Origin: 62-47 sp051954235
GTDB taxonomy: Bacteria > Pseudomonadota > Alphaproteobacteria > Rhizobiales > Xanthobacteraceae
Direction of reading: 5' to 3'
Length of the DNA stretch: 64,000 nt
Assembly: GCA_051954235.1 (NCBI GenBank)
Contig: JBQCHY010000065.1
Span: 68,816 to 132,815, forward strand
The notes below the pieces were generated by a model. The model worked only from the letters and a program-made list of their open reading frames with translations, was not told where the DNA came from and searched no databases. Made by a program: the position numbers and the translations under genes. Positions 1 through 9,078 of the stretch are shown here, one piece after another. Positions within the stretch are counted from its first letter, which is position 1. The number at the start of each line of letters is the position of its first letter.

Positions 1-1
1 G

Positions 2-1786
2 CTCGCCGGCGGTCTTGAACTGGCGTTCAAGGCCGGCGCGATCACTGGCCTGCTGGTGGCCGGTCTCGCGCTGCTCGGCGTGACACTGTACTTCGCCTAC
101 CTCACCCACGGCGCGGGCTACGCGGCCAACAGCCGCACGGTGGTCGACGCCATGGTGGCGCTCGGCTTCGGCGCTTCGCTGATCTCGATCTTCGCCCGTC
201 TCGGCGGCGGCATCTTCACCAAGGGCGCGGACGTCGGCGGCGACCTCGTCGGCAAGGTCGAGGCCGGCATTCCGGAAGACGATCCGCGCAACCCGGCGAC
301 GATCGCCGACAACGTCGGAGATAACGTCGGTGACTGTGCCGGCATGGCCGCCGACCTGTTCGAGACCTATGCGGTGACCGCGGTTGCCACGATGGTTCTC
401 GCCGCGATCTTCTTCGCCACGTCGCCGCTGCTGGTCAACATGATGACCCTGCCGCTCGCCATCGGCGGCATCTGCATCATCACCTCGATTATCGGCACCT
501 TCTTCGTCAAACTCGGTGCGAGCCAGTCGATCATGGGCGCGCTGTACAAGGGCCTGATCGCAACCGGCATCCTGTCGCTGGTCGGCGTCGGTTTCGTCAT
601 CCACTGGCTGGTCGGTTTCGGCCCGCTGGCGGGCGTGAAGTACACCGGCATGGCGCTCTTCGAATGCGGCATCGTCGGTCTGGTCGTCACCGGCCTGATC
701 ATCTGGATCACCGAATACTACACCGGCACCGACTATCGTCCGGTGAAGTCGATCGCCCAGGCGTCGGTCACCGGTCACGGCACCCACGTGATCCAGGGTC
801 TGGCGATCTCGATGGAAGCGACCGCGCTGCCCGCGATCGTCATCATCGCCGGCATTCTGGTGACCTACAGCCTCGCGGGCCTGTTCGGCATCGCGATCGC
901 CACCACCACCATGCTGGCGCTGGCCGGCATGATCGTCGCGCTCGACGCCTTCGGTCCGGTCACCGACAACGCCGGCGGCATCGCCGAAATGGCCGGCCTG
1001 CCGAAGGAAGTGCGCAAGTCCACCGACGCGCTCGACGCAGTCGGCAACACCACCAAGGCGGTGACCAAGGGCTACGCGATCGGCTCTGCCGGTCTCGGCG
1101 CGCTGGTGCTGTTCGCGGCCTACAATGAAGACCTCAAGTTCTTCATCGCGGACGGGGCCAAGCACCCATACTTCCAGGGCGTCGCGCCCGACTTCTCGCT
1201 GAACAATCCATACGTCGTGGTCGGCCTGCTGTTCGGCGGTCTGCTTCCGTATCTGTTCGGCGCAATGGGCATGACGGCCGTGGGTCGTGCGGCCGGCGCG
1301 ATCGTCGAGGAAGTGCGTCGTCAGTTCCGCGCCAAGCCGGGCATCATGCAGGGCACCGACAAGCCGGACTACGGCAAGGCGGTCGACCTGCTGACCAAGG
1401 CCGCGATCAAGGAAATGATCATTCCGTCGCTGCTGCCGGTGTTGTCGCCGATCGTCGTCTACTTCCTGATCTACTTCATCGCGGGTGGTGGCGCGGCCGG
1501 TAAGTCGGCGGCGTTCTCGGCGGTGGGTGCGATGCTGCTCGGCGTCATCGTCACCGGCCTGTTCGTCGCGATCTCGATGACCTCGGGCGGCGGCGCATGG
1601 GACAACGCCAAGAAGTACATCGAAGACGGTCATCATGGCGGCAAGGGCTCGGACGCCCACAAGTCGGCCGTGACCGGCGACACGGTCGGCGATCCTTACA
1701 AGGACACGGCGGGTCCCGCCGTGAATCCGATGATCAAGATCACCAACATCGTGGCACTGCTGCTGCTGGCGATCCTCGCGCACTGA
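2..1786 (+). CDS. hppA: K+-independent proton-translocating pyrophosphatase, 5'-truncated by window edge
   Basis: Membrane-bound H+-pumping inorganic pyrophosphatase; it couples PPi hydrolysis to proton export across the cytoplasmic membrane. About 594 C-terminal residues are visible and the reading frame is open to the first base, so roughly the first 110 residues lie upstream. The PPi/Mg-binding loop DVGGDLVGKVEAGIPEDDP and the NVGDNVGDCAGMAADLFE segment are intact, among many hydrophobic helices. In GNTTKAVTKG the residue after GNTT is Lys; the family has Ala there in K+-dependent enzymes and Lys in K+-independent ones. A strong terminator follows 17 bp after the stop, so this is the end of its transcription unit. 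Identification is very secure. Confidence 0.97.
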   Translation, partial: LAGGLELAFKAGAITGLLVAGLALLGVTLYFAYLTHGAGYAANSRTVVDAMVALGFGASLISIFARLGGGIFTKGADVGGDLVGKVEAGIPEDDPRNPATIADNVGDNVGDCAGMAADLFETYAVTAVATMVLAAIFFATSPLLVNMMTLPLAIGGICIITSIIGTFFVKLGASQSIMGALYKGLIATGILSLVGVGFVIHWLVGFGPLAGVKYTGMALFECGIVGLVVTGLIIWITEYYTGTDYRPVKSIAQASVTGHGTHVIQGLAISMEATALPAIVIIAGILVTYSLAGLFGIAIATTTMLALAGMIVALDAFGPVTDNAGGIAEMAGLPKEVRKSTDALDAVGNTTKAVTKGYAIGSAGLGALVLFAAYNEDLKFFIADGAKHPYFQGVAPDFSLNNPYVVVGLLFGGLLPYLFGAMGMTAVGRAAGAIVEEVRRQFRAKPGIMQGTDKPDYGKAVDLLTKAAIKEMIIPSLLPVLSPIVVYFLIYFIAGGGAAGKSAAFSAVGAMLLGVIVTGLFVAISMTSGGGAWDNAKKYIEDGHHGGKGSDAHKSAVTGDTVGDPYKDTAGPAVNPMIKITNIVALLLLAILAH

Positions 1787-1803
1787 TCTGCGAGATATTG
1801 AAA

Positions 1804-1840
1804 GAAAAACCCCGCGGTGCGAGCCGCGGGGTTTTTCTTG
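1804..1840 (+). terminator. Rho-independent terminator of hppA
   Basis: The stem is formed by CCCCGCGG (1810-1817) and CCGCGGGG (1824-1831), extended by A/T pairs, and is followed by TTTTTC. The flanking A and T runs make it usable in both directions, so it may also serve bamE from the other side. Confidence 0.9.
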
Positions 1841-1891
1841 AGTCGGATGTGATGCAAGTGAGCGCAGATGCAACGATCCGCGCTGGTGCGA

Positions 1892-2371
1892 CTATCGACT
1901 GCCGCCGCCGATCAACCGGAACAGCGGTGCGAGATAGCTGATTTCCTGACCGCCGCTCGCGGTGGTGCGGCTGATGAAGTCGAAGATCTTGCCGTCCTTC
2001 ATGCCGTAATTCGCGAGCCGCGTGACCTGACGATTCTTGTCGAAGTAGATCGCGATTACGCGCTGGTCGGTGACATGCTGCGGCATGAACGCGACGGGGC
2101 GTTCGGTACGCTGTGAGATGTAGTAGAACACTTCGCCGTTCAGGGTCGCGACGGTGGAGGGGGTTCCCATCACGATCAGCACCTGATCCTGGCTGGCGCC
2201 GATGGGGATTTGCTCCAACGCACCCGGCGGCAGGATATAGCCCTTCTGGAACTGCTCGCCGCCGCATGCAGCCAAGCTCACGCCTGTAAGCGCGATGGCA
2301 ATGGCGGTTCCAATACCTCGCCAGCGTGCGGCGCGGCCGCGCGTTCTTTCGGTCCGATTGCGGTTTGTCAT
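1892..2371 (-). CDS. bamE: Outer membrane protein assembly lipoprotein BamE (SmpA/OmlA)
   Basis: Small lipoprotein subunit of the BAM complex that inserts beta-barrel proteins into the outer membrane. The start at 2371 gives an Arg-rich n-region, a hydrophobic stretch and the lipobox SLAAC, so the mature protein is acylated at that Cys. The SmpA/OmlA core follows: PGALEQIPIGASQDQVLIVM then GTPSTVATLNGEVFYYIS, typical of the BamE fold. Upstream in-frame ATGs (2398, 2440) would only lengthen the n-region; none has a strong ribosome binding site, so the start is moderately certain. It is divergent from the bc1 chaperone gene, an arrangement I recall as common in this order. Confidence 0.88.
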   Translation of the reverse strand: MTNRNRTERTRGRAARWRGIGTAIAIALTGVSLAACGGEQFQKGYILPPGALEQIPIGASQDQVLIVMGTPSTVATLNGEVFYYISQRTERPVAFMPQHVTDQRVIAIYFDKNRQVTRLANYGMKDGKIFDFISRTTASGGQEISYLAPLFRLIGGGSR

Positions 2372-2472
2372 GCGGAAGTGAGCCCCGTCCCCTTGCATCC
2401 TATAGGGCGTTGACGTACCGGGCTGAACCGGCGAATTCAAGATAGGCGCGCCCTGGCGTCGATGTGGAACCT

Positions 2473-3015
2473 ATGACGATCTGGCCGTTCAAATCTTTTG
2501 CCCGACCCCGATCCGGTTCGGAAAACACCATTGGCACCATCTATGGCATGATCGTGACGAGGGCGCGAGAGCCGGCGTTCTACCACGGCTATGGAGTCCC
2601 GGACACGGTCGACGGCCGTTTCGATCTGGTGGTGTTGCATCTGTGGATGGTGCTGCGCCGTCTCGGCGCGGACATGGATTCGCGGAAGCTGGCGCAAGGG
2701 CTGTTCGATCTCTTCTGCAGCGATATGGATGCGAACCTCCGTGAGATGGGGGTGGGCGATATGACCGTTCCCAAGCGGATGCAGGCGTTCGGCCAGGCCT
2801 TTTACGGGCGCTCTGCGGCCTATGATGCCGCGCTCGCGGAAGGGCATGAGGCGCTGGCACGCGCGCTCGACAAGAATGTCTTCAACGGGCGGAATTTCGA
2901 ACAAGCAGGGCATTTGGCGGATTATGTCGAGGCGTCGGTCGCGAAACTGGCGAGCATCGACGCCGCCGCACTTGCCGAGGGGCGCCAGGCGTTTGCCGCG
3001 CTCGGTGCGCAATGA
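2473..3015 (+). CDS. Ubiquinol-cytochrome c chaperone family protein
   Basis: Relative of the mitochondrial assembly factor CBP3/UQCC1, which helps cytochrome b of complex III fold. About 180 residues, cytosolic, with the family pattern near the N-terminus (YGMIVTRAREPAFYHGYGVPD) followed by RFDLVVLHLWMVLRRL and a helical C-terminus containing DMDANLREMGVGD. An upstream GTG at 2464 is in frame, but the ATG at 2473 starting MTIWPFKSF is the usual type of start. Its stop codon overlaps the ATG at 3012 in the next frame, so it is probably translated with the DUF177 gene. Confidence 0.85.
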   Translation: MTIWPFKSFARPRSGSENTIGTIYGMIVTRAREPAFYHGYGVPDTVDGRFDLVVLHLWMVLRRLGADMDSRKLAQGLFDLFCSDMDANLREMGVGDMTVPKRMQAFGQAFYGRSAAYDAALAEGHEALARALDKNVFNGRNFEQAGHLADYVEASVAKLASIDAAALAEGRQAFAALGAQ

Positions 3016-3026
3016 GGAAAGACCCC

Positions 3027-3596
3027 ATGGCCCATCCCGCACAATCTCCCGCTGCCGATCCGTGGCCGTGGCCGGTCAATGTCGACCAGATCCCGGAGGC
3101 TGGTTTGCAGGTCGCGTTCGAGGCGACTGAGACCCAGTGCGCCGCGCTGGCCACGGTGGCCGGCTTACGCGATCTCGTACGCGCCGCCGCCGCGTTCGAA
3201 TTGTCCCATGCCGGGGGTGGGAAGGTGCATGTCACCGGTCAGGTGACGGCGCGCGTAGGCCAGACCTGCGTGGTGACGCTCGATCCGGTCGAGAACGATA
3301 TCGACGAGTCGGTCGATTTGATGTTTGCACCGGAGGCGGATATTCCGCGTCTGTCGTCCACAGTCGATGACGAGGTCGAATCCGAAGATATTCCCGATTC
3401 CCCCGAGCCGATTATCAACGGTGTGATCGATCTCGGTCGGGTGGCGACGGATGTTCTGTTTCTGGGAATCGATCCCTATCCGCGCAAGCCGGACGCCGTT
3501 TTCGAACAGCCGGCGGTCCCTGCGGATCCCGAGGACCATCCCTTTGCCGCGCTCAAGGCCCTGAAAAAGGGGAAAGCGCCGCCTGACTCCGATTGA
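3027..3596 (+). CDS. DUF177 (YceD-family) protein
   Basis: Member of the DUF177/YceD family. In many bacteria its gene sits beside rpmF and plsX, and plant and bacterial members are linked to 23S rRNA accumulation. About 189 residues. The central region GQVTARVGQTCVVTLDPVENDIDE carries the family's single Cys, the middle is acidic, and the C-terminus has DPYPRKPD and FAALKALKK. An ATG at 3012 overlaps the previous stop, but the ATG at 3027 has GAGGAAAG seven bases upstream and is the better start. rpmF, which separates yceD from plsX in many other bacteria, is absent here. Confidence 0.82.
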   Translation: MAHPAQSPAADPWPWPVNVDQIPEAGLQVAFEATETQCAALATVAGLRDLVRAAAAFELSHAGGGKVHVTGQVTARVGQTCVVTLDPVENDIDESVDLMFAPEADIPRLSSTVDDEVESEDIPDSPEPIINGVIDLGRVATDVLFLGIDPYPRKPDAVFEQPAVPADPEDHPFAALKALKKGKAPPDSD

Positions 3597-3812
3597 GGCG
3601 CGCCGGGTCTGTCAAGCCGCATGCATTTCCGCGGTTGCGCAACGCGCCTGATTCTTTCAATAACCACCCCGGGTTCGGCCTAGCGGGTCAAGATGTTGTA
3701 TCAACACCGTGACACGCTATTGTCGCGCTTGGTAGGGTGCGGCGCAGCGGGAGCCGCAGGGTTGCGGTGGATGTGTTCATAGCCCGCAAAATACATGGTT
3801 TCCGGGACGTAT

Positions 3813-4874
3813 ATGGCGAAGAAAGTTCGAATTGCGCTTGACGCCATGGGCGGCGACATCGGTCCGTCCGCGGTCATTCCCGGCGCGGCCATTTCGTTGA
3901 CCCGGCATCCCGACAGTGAATTCGTCATGTTCGGCGATAGCGCGGTGATCGGGCCGCAGCTCGATGCCCATCCGGCGCTGAAGGCGGTGTCCCGCGTCGT
4001 ACACACCGACGTCATGATCAGCATGAAGGAGAAGCCGAGCCAGGCGCTGCGGCATGGCCGCAAGAACTCCTCGATGTGGCTGACGATTGACGCGGTGAAG
4101 AAAGGCGGCGCCGACGTCGCCGTGTCCGCCGGCAACACTGGCGCGCTGATGGCGATGTCGCGGTTCAACCTGAAGATGTTGCCCGGGGTCGACCGGCCGG
4201 CGATCGCGGCGGTCTGGCCGACCGCGCGCGGCGATTCCGTGGTGCTGGATCTCGGCGCCACCATCGGCGGCGATGCGCATCATCTGATGGCGCTGGCGGT
4301 CATGGGCAGCGCGATGGCGCGGGTGCTGTTCGATATCGAGCGGCCGACCGTCGGGCTGCTCAATATCGGGACCGAGGAGGTCAAGGGCGGCGAGGAAATT
4401 CGCGAGGCGGCGGAATTGCTACGCGCGATGAAAGCCCCGCAGTTCGAATTCCTTGGCTTTGTCGAGGGCGACGGCATCGGCCGTGGCGATGCCGATGTGA
4501 TCGTGTCCGAGGGGTTTTCCGGCAATATCGCGCTGAAAGCCGCCGAGGGAACCGCGCGGCAGATGAGCGAATTCCTCCGCTCCGCGATGAAGCGGACGTG
4601 GCGGGCCAAGCTCGGCTACTTGCTGGCGCGGAATGCGTTCAAGGCGCTGCGCGACAAGCTCGACCCCAGCAAATCCAACGGCGGCGTGTTTCTTGGGCTC
4701 AACGGAGTGGTGGTCAAAAGTCACGGCGGCACCGATGCCGAAGGCTTTGCCTATGCCGTCGATGTTGGCTATGAGATGGTCCGCTACGATCTCCTCACCA
4801 AGATCAATCAGATGCTCAATCGCGATGGCAGCCCCCTGATGGCGGCGCCGACTGCGCAGGAGGCTGTTTCGTGA
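3813..4874 (+). CDS. plsX: Phosphate acyltransferase PlsX
   Basis: Converts acyl-ACP to acyl-phosphate, the donor for PlsY in phosphatidic acid synthesis. It is a peripheral membrane enzyme. The 353-residue protein starts with the signature MAKKVRIALDAMGGDIGP and contains SAGNTGALM and GFVEGDGIGRGDADVIVSEGFSGN in family order, ending with the FLGLNGVVVKSHG segment. The start at 3813 is preferred over an in-frame ATG at 3795 because it matches the family N-terminus. The stop overlaps the GTG start of fabH by four bases, so plsX and fabH are translationally coupled, linking phospholipid and fatty acid initiation. Confidence 0.97.
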   Translation: MAKKVRIALDAMGGDIGPSAVIPGAAISLTRHPDSEFVMFGDSAVIGPQLDAHPALKAVSRVVHTDVMISMKEKPSQALRHGRKNSSMWLTIDAVKKGGADVAVSAGNTGALMAMSRFNLKMLPGVDRPAIAAVWPTARGDSVVLDLGATIGGDAHHLMALAVMGSAMARVLFDIERPTVGLLNIGTEEVKGGEEIREAAELLRAMKAPQFEFLGFVEGDGIGRGDADVIVSEGFSGNIALKAAEGTARQMSEFLRSAMKRTWRAKLGYLLARNAFKALRDKLDPSKSNGGVFLGLNGVVVKSHGGTDAEGFAYAVDVGYEMVRYDLLTKINQMLNRDGSPLMAAPTAQEAVS

Positions 4875-5848
4875 CTGCCATACGTTCGGTTGCGCTAGGC
4901 TGCGGCTCTTATTTGCCGAAGCAGATCCTGACCAATGCCGACCTGGCCGCCAAGATCGACACCTCCGACGAATGGATCGTGCAGCGCACCGGCATTCGCG
5001 AGCGGCATGTCGCGGCGGAAGGTGAGTTCACGTCGCATCTTGCGATCAACGCGGCGAAGGCGGCGCTGGCGGATGCCGGCATCGATGCGCAGTCGATCGA
5101 CCTGATCGTGCTGGCGACGTCGACGCCCGACAACACGTTTCCGGCGACGGCTGTTGCCGTGCAGCACGGCCTCGGCATCAATCACGGCGCAGCGTTCGAT
5201 CTTCAGGCCGTGTGCTCCGGCTTCGTCTTTGCCTTGGCGACGGCTGACAACTTTCTGCGGAGCGGTGCGTTCAAGCGTGCGCTGGTAATCGGCGCCGAAA
5301 CCTTCTCGCGTATTCTCGACTGGACCGATCGCGGCACCTGCGTGTTGTTCGGCGACGGCGCCGGCGCGATCGTTCTCGAAGCGCAGGAGCAGCCGGGGCT
5401 GCCCTCTGATCGCGGCGTGCTGACGACGCATCTGCGCTCCGACGGTCGCCACAAGGCAAAGCTGTTCGTCGATGGCGGTCCCTCGAGCACGCAGACCGTA
5501 GGGTATCTGCGCATGGAAGGCCGAGAAGTGTTCAAGCACGCGGTCGGCATGATCACCGACGTGATTGTCGACGCCTTCAATGCGACGGGGACGTCTGCGG
5601 ACGATATCGACTGGTTCGTTCCGCATCAGGCCAACAAGCGCATCATCGATGCTTCAGCGCACAAGCTGCATATTGCGCCGCAGAAAGTAGTGCTGACGGT
5701 TGATCGCCACGGCAATACATCGGCCGCTTCGATTCCGCTGGCGCTGGATACGGCTGTGCATGATGGTCGCATCAAACGAGGCGATCTCGTGCTGCTGGAA
5801 GCAATGGGCGGCGGCTTTACCTGGGGTTCCGCGCTGCTGCGCTGGTGA
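4871..5848 (+). CDS. fabH: 3-oxoacyl-ACP synthase III (FabH)
   Basis: Condenses an acyl-CoA primer with malonyl-ACP to start fatty acid elongation. The 325-residue cytosolic thiolase-fold enzyme has the full catalytic triad: Cys115 in LQAVCSGF, His in WFVPHQANKRI and Asn in RHGNTSAASIPLAL. The N-terminal TSDEWIVQRTGIRERH is characteristic. Translation starts at GTG 4871 overlapping the plsX stop. The following ihfA gene is in the same direction 129 bp downstream, with no clear terminator between. Confidence 0.97.
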   Translation: MTAIRSVALGCGSYLPKQILTNADLAAKIDTSDEWIVQRTGIRERHVAAEGEFTSHLAINAAKAALADAGIDAQSIDLIVLATSTPDNTFPATAVAVQHGLGINHGAAFDLQAVCSGFVFALATADNFLRSGAFKRALVIGAETFSRILDWTDRGTCVLFGDGAGAIVLEAQEQPGLPSDRGVLTTHLRSDGRHKAKLFVDGGPSSTQTVGYLRMEGREVFKHAVGMITDVIVDAFNATGTSADDIDWFVPHQANKRIIDASAHKLHIAPQKVVLTVDRHGNTSAASIPLALDTAVHDGRIKRGDLVLLEAMGGGFTWGSALLRW

Positions 5849-5977
5849 GCCTCAAGCTGGTATTTGTATCGAGTTTGCTTGATCTGAATGCGGCTGCATT
5901 GATGTGCGCTGTTGACCGGCGCGCACTAAGCTCATAATTTCCGAGGCGAAATTTTCCGCCGTGAGTTGGGGCAGGCG

Positions 5978-6307
5978 ATGGCTGGAACTGGCAAAACCGT
6001 AACACGCGTCGATTTGTGCGAGGCTGTCTATCAGAAGGTAGGCTTATCGCGCACGGAGTCGTCTGCGTTCGTTGAGCTGGTATTGAAGGAAATCACCGAC
6101 TGTCTTGAGAAGGGCGAGACCGTCAAGCTGTCGTCGTTCGGGTCATTCATGGTGCGCAAGAAAGGCCAGCGCATCGGCCGCAATCCGAAGACCGGAACCG
6201 AAGTTCCTATCTCGCCGCGCCGGGTGATGGTGTTCAAGCCATCCGCGATTCTCAAGCAGCGGATCAACGCCAACAGCGCGGGCAATGGCGCCGACAACGG
6301 CGAGTAA
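5978..6307 (+). CDS. ihfA: Integration host factor subunit alpha
   Basis: DNA-bending nucleoid protein that pairs with IHF beta in promoters, recombination and replication. The 109-residue protein has the HU/IHF fold: helical N-terminus TRVDLCEAVYQKVGLSRTES, then ETVKLSSFGSF, and the beta-arm GRNPKTGTEVPISPRRVMVF, whose Pro is the intercalating residue of the family. An in-frame TTG at 5966 is less likely than the ATG at 5978. It sits next to a MerR-type regulator, a pairing I recall as common in alphaproteobacteria. Confidence 0.96.
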   Translation: MAGTGKTVTRVDLCEAVYQKVGLSRTESSAFVELVLKEITDCLEKGETVKLSSFGSFMVRKKGQRIGRNPKTGTEVPISPRRVMVFKPSAILKQRINANSAGNGADNGE

Positions 6308-6445
6308 TTTTCGAGGCGTCTCACGCGTCTCGCTTGTCCCCTTTGAAATCAGCATTGCTTTCCAATCGACGCCTGCTGCGGTAGAGTCAGGCGATGCGTT
6401 GCGATGTTGGATTCGCACCACCGACAAGCACAGGAGGGCATGCAT

Positions 6446-7102
6446 TTGGACAAGGCGCCGGATGCATTCCGCACCATCAGCGAGGTCGCTGAGGAGCTTG
6501 AAGTTCCGCAGCATGTGCTGCGCTTCTGGGAAACGCGCTTCTCGCAGATCAAGCCGATGAAGCGCAGCGGCGGCCGCCGCTACTATCGCCCCGACGACGT
6601 CGACCTGCTGCGTGGCATTCGTCGGCTGCTCTATGGCGAGGGTTACACGATCCGGGGTGTGCAGCGGATCCTGAAAGCGCACGGCATCAAGTCGGTCCAA
6701 AGCCTGACCGAGAATGCAGCGGTCGTATTCGGTCCAATCGAGAGGGCCGTGCCTGCGCGCGCGCAGGACGACGATGACGATCGCGCCGAGGATTTGCATG
6801 ACGCGGCGGATGAGGGCGAGGACGAGACTGACGACGATCTCGAAGAGGCCGCTGGGGACGACGAGGATTCGGAGGAGAGCGTCCCGCCGCAACGGCGCGA
6901 GCCCGAACTGTCCGCGCCCCGCCGTGTCGAGCCCGCGATGCGCTTCGAGCCGGAACCCTCTATGCGACCATCTGCCGGCCATCCCGGCGCCCAGAGTCCG
7001 CGCGTCGAATTTCGCCGGCTCGATACCGATCGGCTGCGTGCCGTGCTGACAGAATTGACCGCCTGCCGCCAGTTGCTCGACAGCGCGTTGAAGGAGGGGT
7101 AG
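6446..7102 (+). CDS. MerR family transcriptional regulator
   Basis: DNA-binding regulator of unknown effector. The winged-helix domain occupies about residues 5-80 (FRTISEVAEELEVPQHVLRF, then WETRF, GGRRYYRPDDV and GYTIRGVQRIL). It is followed by a strongly acidic linker of Asp/Glu runs (about 105-150) and a short C-terminal helix ending SALKEG. No effector-binding Cys cluster is seen. Start choice: AGGAGG at 6432-6437 is only 2 bases before the ATG at 6440 but 8 bases before the in-frame TTG at 6446, so TTG is preferred; either is possible. It lies 138 bp after ihfA in the same direction. Confidence 0.88.
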   Translation: MDKAPDAFRTISEVAEELEVPQHVLRFWETRFSQIKPMKRSGGRRYYRPDDVDLLRGIRRLLYGEGYTIRGVQRILKAHGIKSVQSLTENAAVVFGPIERAVPARAQDDDDDRAEDLHDAADEGEDETDDDLEEAAGDDEDSEESVPPQRREPELSAPRRVEPAMRFEPEPSMRPSAGHPGAQSPRVEFRRLDTDRLRAVLTELTACRQLLDSALKEG

Positions 7103-7221
7103 GCGGTACCCGCTTGGTGTATTGTCCGACCGGCATGAGGCATCAATGCTCCTAAATCCACGGTCGGGCTGCTTGCGCCAAGGCCGGATCGCGGCTACAG
7201 GAACGGGGCCGTAAAATGGCA

Positions 7222-7299
7222 CGGAGCGTGGCGCAGCCCGGTTAGCGCACTAGTCTGGGGGACTAGGGGTCGTGGGTTCAAATCCCGCCGCTCCGACCA
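7222..7299 (+). tRNA. tRNA-Pro(GGG)
   Basis: A complete cloverleaf can be drawn: acceptor CGGAGCG/CGCTCCG, D arm GCGC/GCGC, anticodon stem CTAGT/ACTAG around the loop CTGGGGG (anticodon GGG), T arm GTGGG TTCAAAT CCCGC, discriminator A and an encoded CCA. The 78-nt length is normal. Confidence 0.97.
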
Positions 7300-7549
7300 T
7301 TAAAACCCCACCGTCCTCATTCCCCGCAATTGGTGTGTCGGGCACCCGGAGCAAACCCGGCGGGCTGCATCATTTGGTAGAGAAGCCCCAACACACCGGG
7401 CCGCGTGACAGACCTATTACGGTTAGTCAGCCTTGATCTCCGTAAGCGGCGAGATTCCACACGCGAGATCGCCGACACTCGAATTTGTGCCAGATCAATG
7501 TTCGGCTTCTCGACGCATGTCATGCTGACCGCGATCTGGAGGTGCCGAA

Positions 7550-7936
7550 ATGGGTGTCGCAGCAATCTTGGAGAAATGGAAAGTTCGTCGCGCGCTCGCG
7601 AACGAGTTCAGTTCGCTGGATATGGCCCAGCGCGAAGAACTGGCGCGCGATGTCTGGGTGCCTGACGGTGTCTTTGAACGTCTGTATGTCGCAGGCGATC
7701 GCACCGACGAACTGGAGCGCCTGATGGGCGCGCTTTCGCTCAACGTCGAGCAATGCGAGATCGTAAATCCAGACGCCCTCACGCGCGACATGTGTCTCGT
7801 GTGCCCTGGATGCCTGATGATCAATCGGTGTCGGCGCGAACTCGAGGCGGGTTCGGCGAGGCAGAACTACAACGACTATTGCTCCAACGCGTTGACGCTC
7901 AATGCGCTGCTCGAAACGAGAGCCTGTCAAGGCTGA
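7550..7936 (+). CDS. DUF6455-like small Cys-rich protein
   Basis: A 128-residue protein of unknown function. Its C-terminal half resembles the DUF6455 family common in Bradyrhizobium and relatives: CLVCPGCLMINRCRREL followed by NYNDYCSNALTLNALL. The four clustered Cys plus one downstream could bind metal or act as redox pairs; that is inference. The N-terminal half is a helical region with the LARDVWVPDGVF segment. The ATG has GGAGG ten bases upstream (7538). It stands alone after tRNA-Pro, with about 250 bp of non-coding sequence before it and 227 bp after. Confidence 0.75.
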   Translation: MGVAAILEKWKVRRALANEFSSLDMAQREELARDVWVPDGVFERLYVAGDRTDELERLMGALSLNVEQCEIVNPDALTRDMCLVCPGCLMINRCRRELEAGSARQNYNDYCSNALTLNALLETRACQG

Positions 7937-8163
7937 CGGCGCGCAATCGAGGCCGGTGTATCTGAAGCGTTCTGAAGCGTCGCGGCCGTCACGACGTCGA
8001 TAAAGGCGGCTCTGAATCCTATTCATACGGCCATTGCGAACCACGACAAATCAATGCCACTCTGAGCGATGGCGAATGGCGTCAGTCGTCCGCCGGTTCG
8101 ATGCGCGGTCTTCGTTCTCTTCGCCACGGCTAGGAGCTACCGCGATGCTGGAGTTGGTCGAAT

Positions 8164-9078
8164 ATGAAAATCGCGGTGATGGGCGCCGGCGCGGTCGGCG
8201 GCTATTTCGGAGCCATGCTGGCCCGGCACGGGCATGATGTCGTTCTGATTGGACGGCCTCAGCATGTCGCGGCCATTCGCGGCAACGGCGGTTTGAAGCT
8301 GGACAGCAAGGCCTTTACCGGCGTCGTGCCGATCAAGGCCACCGCCGAACCCGATGGCGTCGAGGGCGCCGATCTCGTCCTGTTTTGTGTGAAGTCGGGC
8401 GATACCGAATCCGCCGGTCGGTCGATGGCGCCGTTTCTGAAGGACGCAGCGACGATCTTGTCATTGCAGAACGGCGTCGACAATCCAACGCGCTTGCAGC
8501 CGTTGCTGCGGCAGGCGGTCGTTCCCGCGGCCGTCTATGTCGCGACGGAAATGGGCGGGCCTGGACATGTCATTCACCACGGTCGGGGTGACCTGGTGAT
8601 CGGCGCATCGGCCGCGAGCGATGCGATCGCCGCGCAATTAACCGCCGCTGCGATCCCGACCAAGGTTTCGGATCGTGTCGTCGATCAACTCTGGGCCAAG
8701 CTGGTGATCAATTGCGCCTACAACGCGCTGTCGGCGGTGGCGCAACTGCCCTATGGCCGGCTGTTCGATGTCGATGGCGTGCGCGAGGTGATGCGCAGCA
8801 TCGTCGAGGAATGCGCGTCGGTGGCCGACGCGTTGGGCGTCGCATTGCCGAACGACATGTATGCTTCGACCGTTGCGCTGGTGACGTCGATGCCGAAGCA
8901 ATATTCGTCGACGGCGCAGGATGTCGCACGCGGGCGGCCGAGCGAGATCGATTTTCTTAATGGCTACGTGGTCCGCAAAGGCGCGGAACTGGCCATTCCG
9001 ACACCGGTGAATCTCACCTTGCACAGCATGGTGAAGCTGAAAGAGTTGACGCACCCGAAAGGCGAGGAGCACGCATGA
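8164..9078 (+). CDS. Ketopantoate reductase (PanE/ApbA) family protein
   Basis: NADPH-dependent reductase of the 2-dehydropantoate 2-reductase family (304 residues). The Rossmann motif GAGAVGGYFGAML is at residues 7-19, the family's catalytic Lys region is DQLWAKLVINCAYNALSA, and GRPSEIDFLNGYVV near the C-terminus matches the substrate-binding signature. It overlaps the next SDR gene by four bases (ATGA), so the two are translated together. This suggests a catabolic or side-chain reduction role rather than dedicated pantothenate synthesis, and the true substrate is uncertain. Confidence 0.88.
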   Translation: MKIAVMGAGAVGGYFGAMLARHGHDVVLIGRPQHVAAIRGNGGLKLDSKAFTGVVPIKATAEPDGVEGADLVLFCVKSGDTESAGRSMAPFLKDAATILSLQNGVDNPTRLQPLLRQAVVPAAVYVATEMGGPGHVIHHGRGDLVIGASAASDAIAAQLTAAAIPTKVSDRVVDQLWAKLVINCAYNALSAVAQLPYGRLFDVDGVREVMRSIVEECASVADALGVALPNDMYASTVALVTSMPKQYSSTAQDVARGRPSEIDFLNGYVVRKGAELAIPTPVNLTLHSMVKLKELTHPKGEEHA

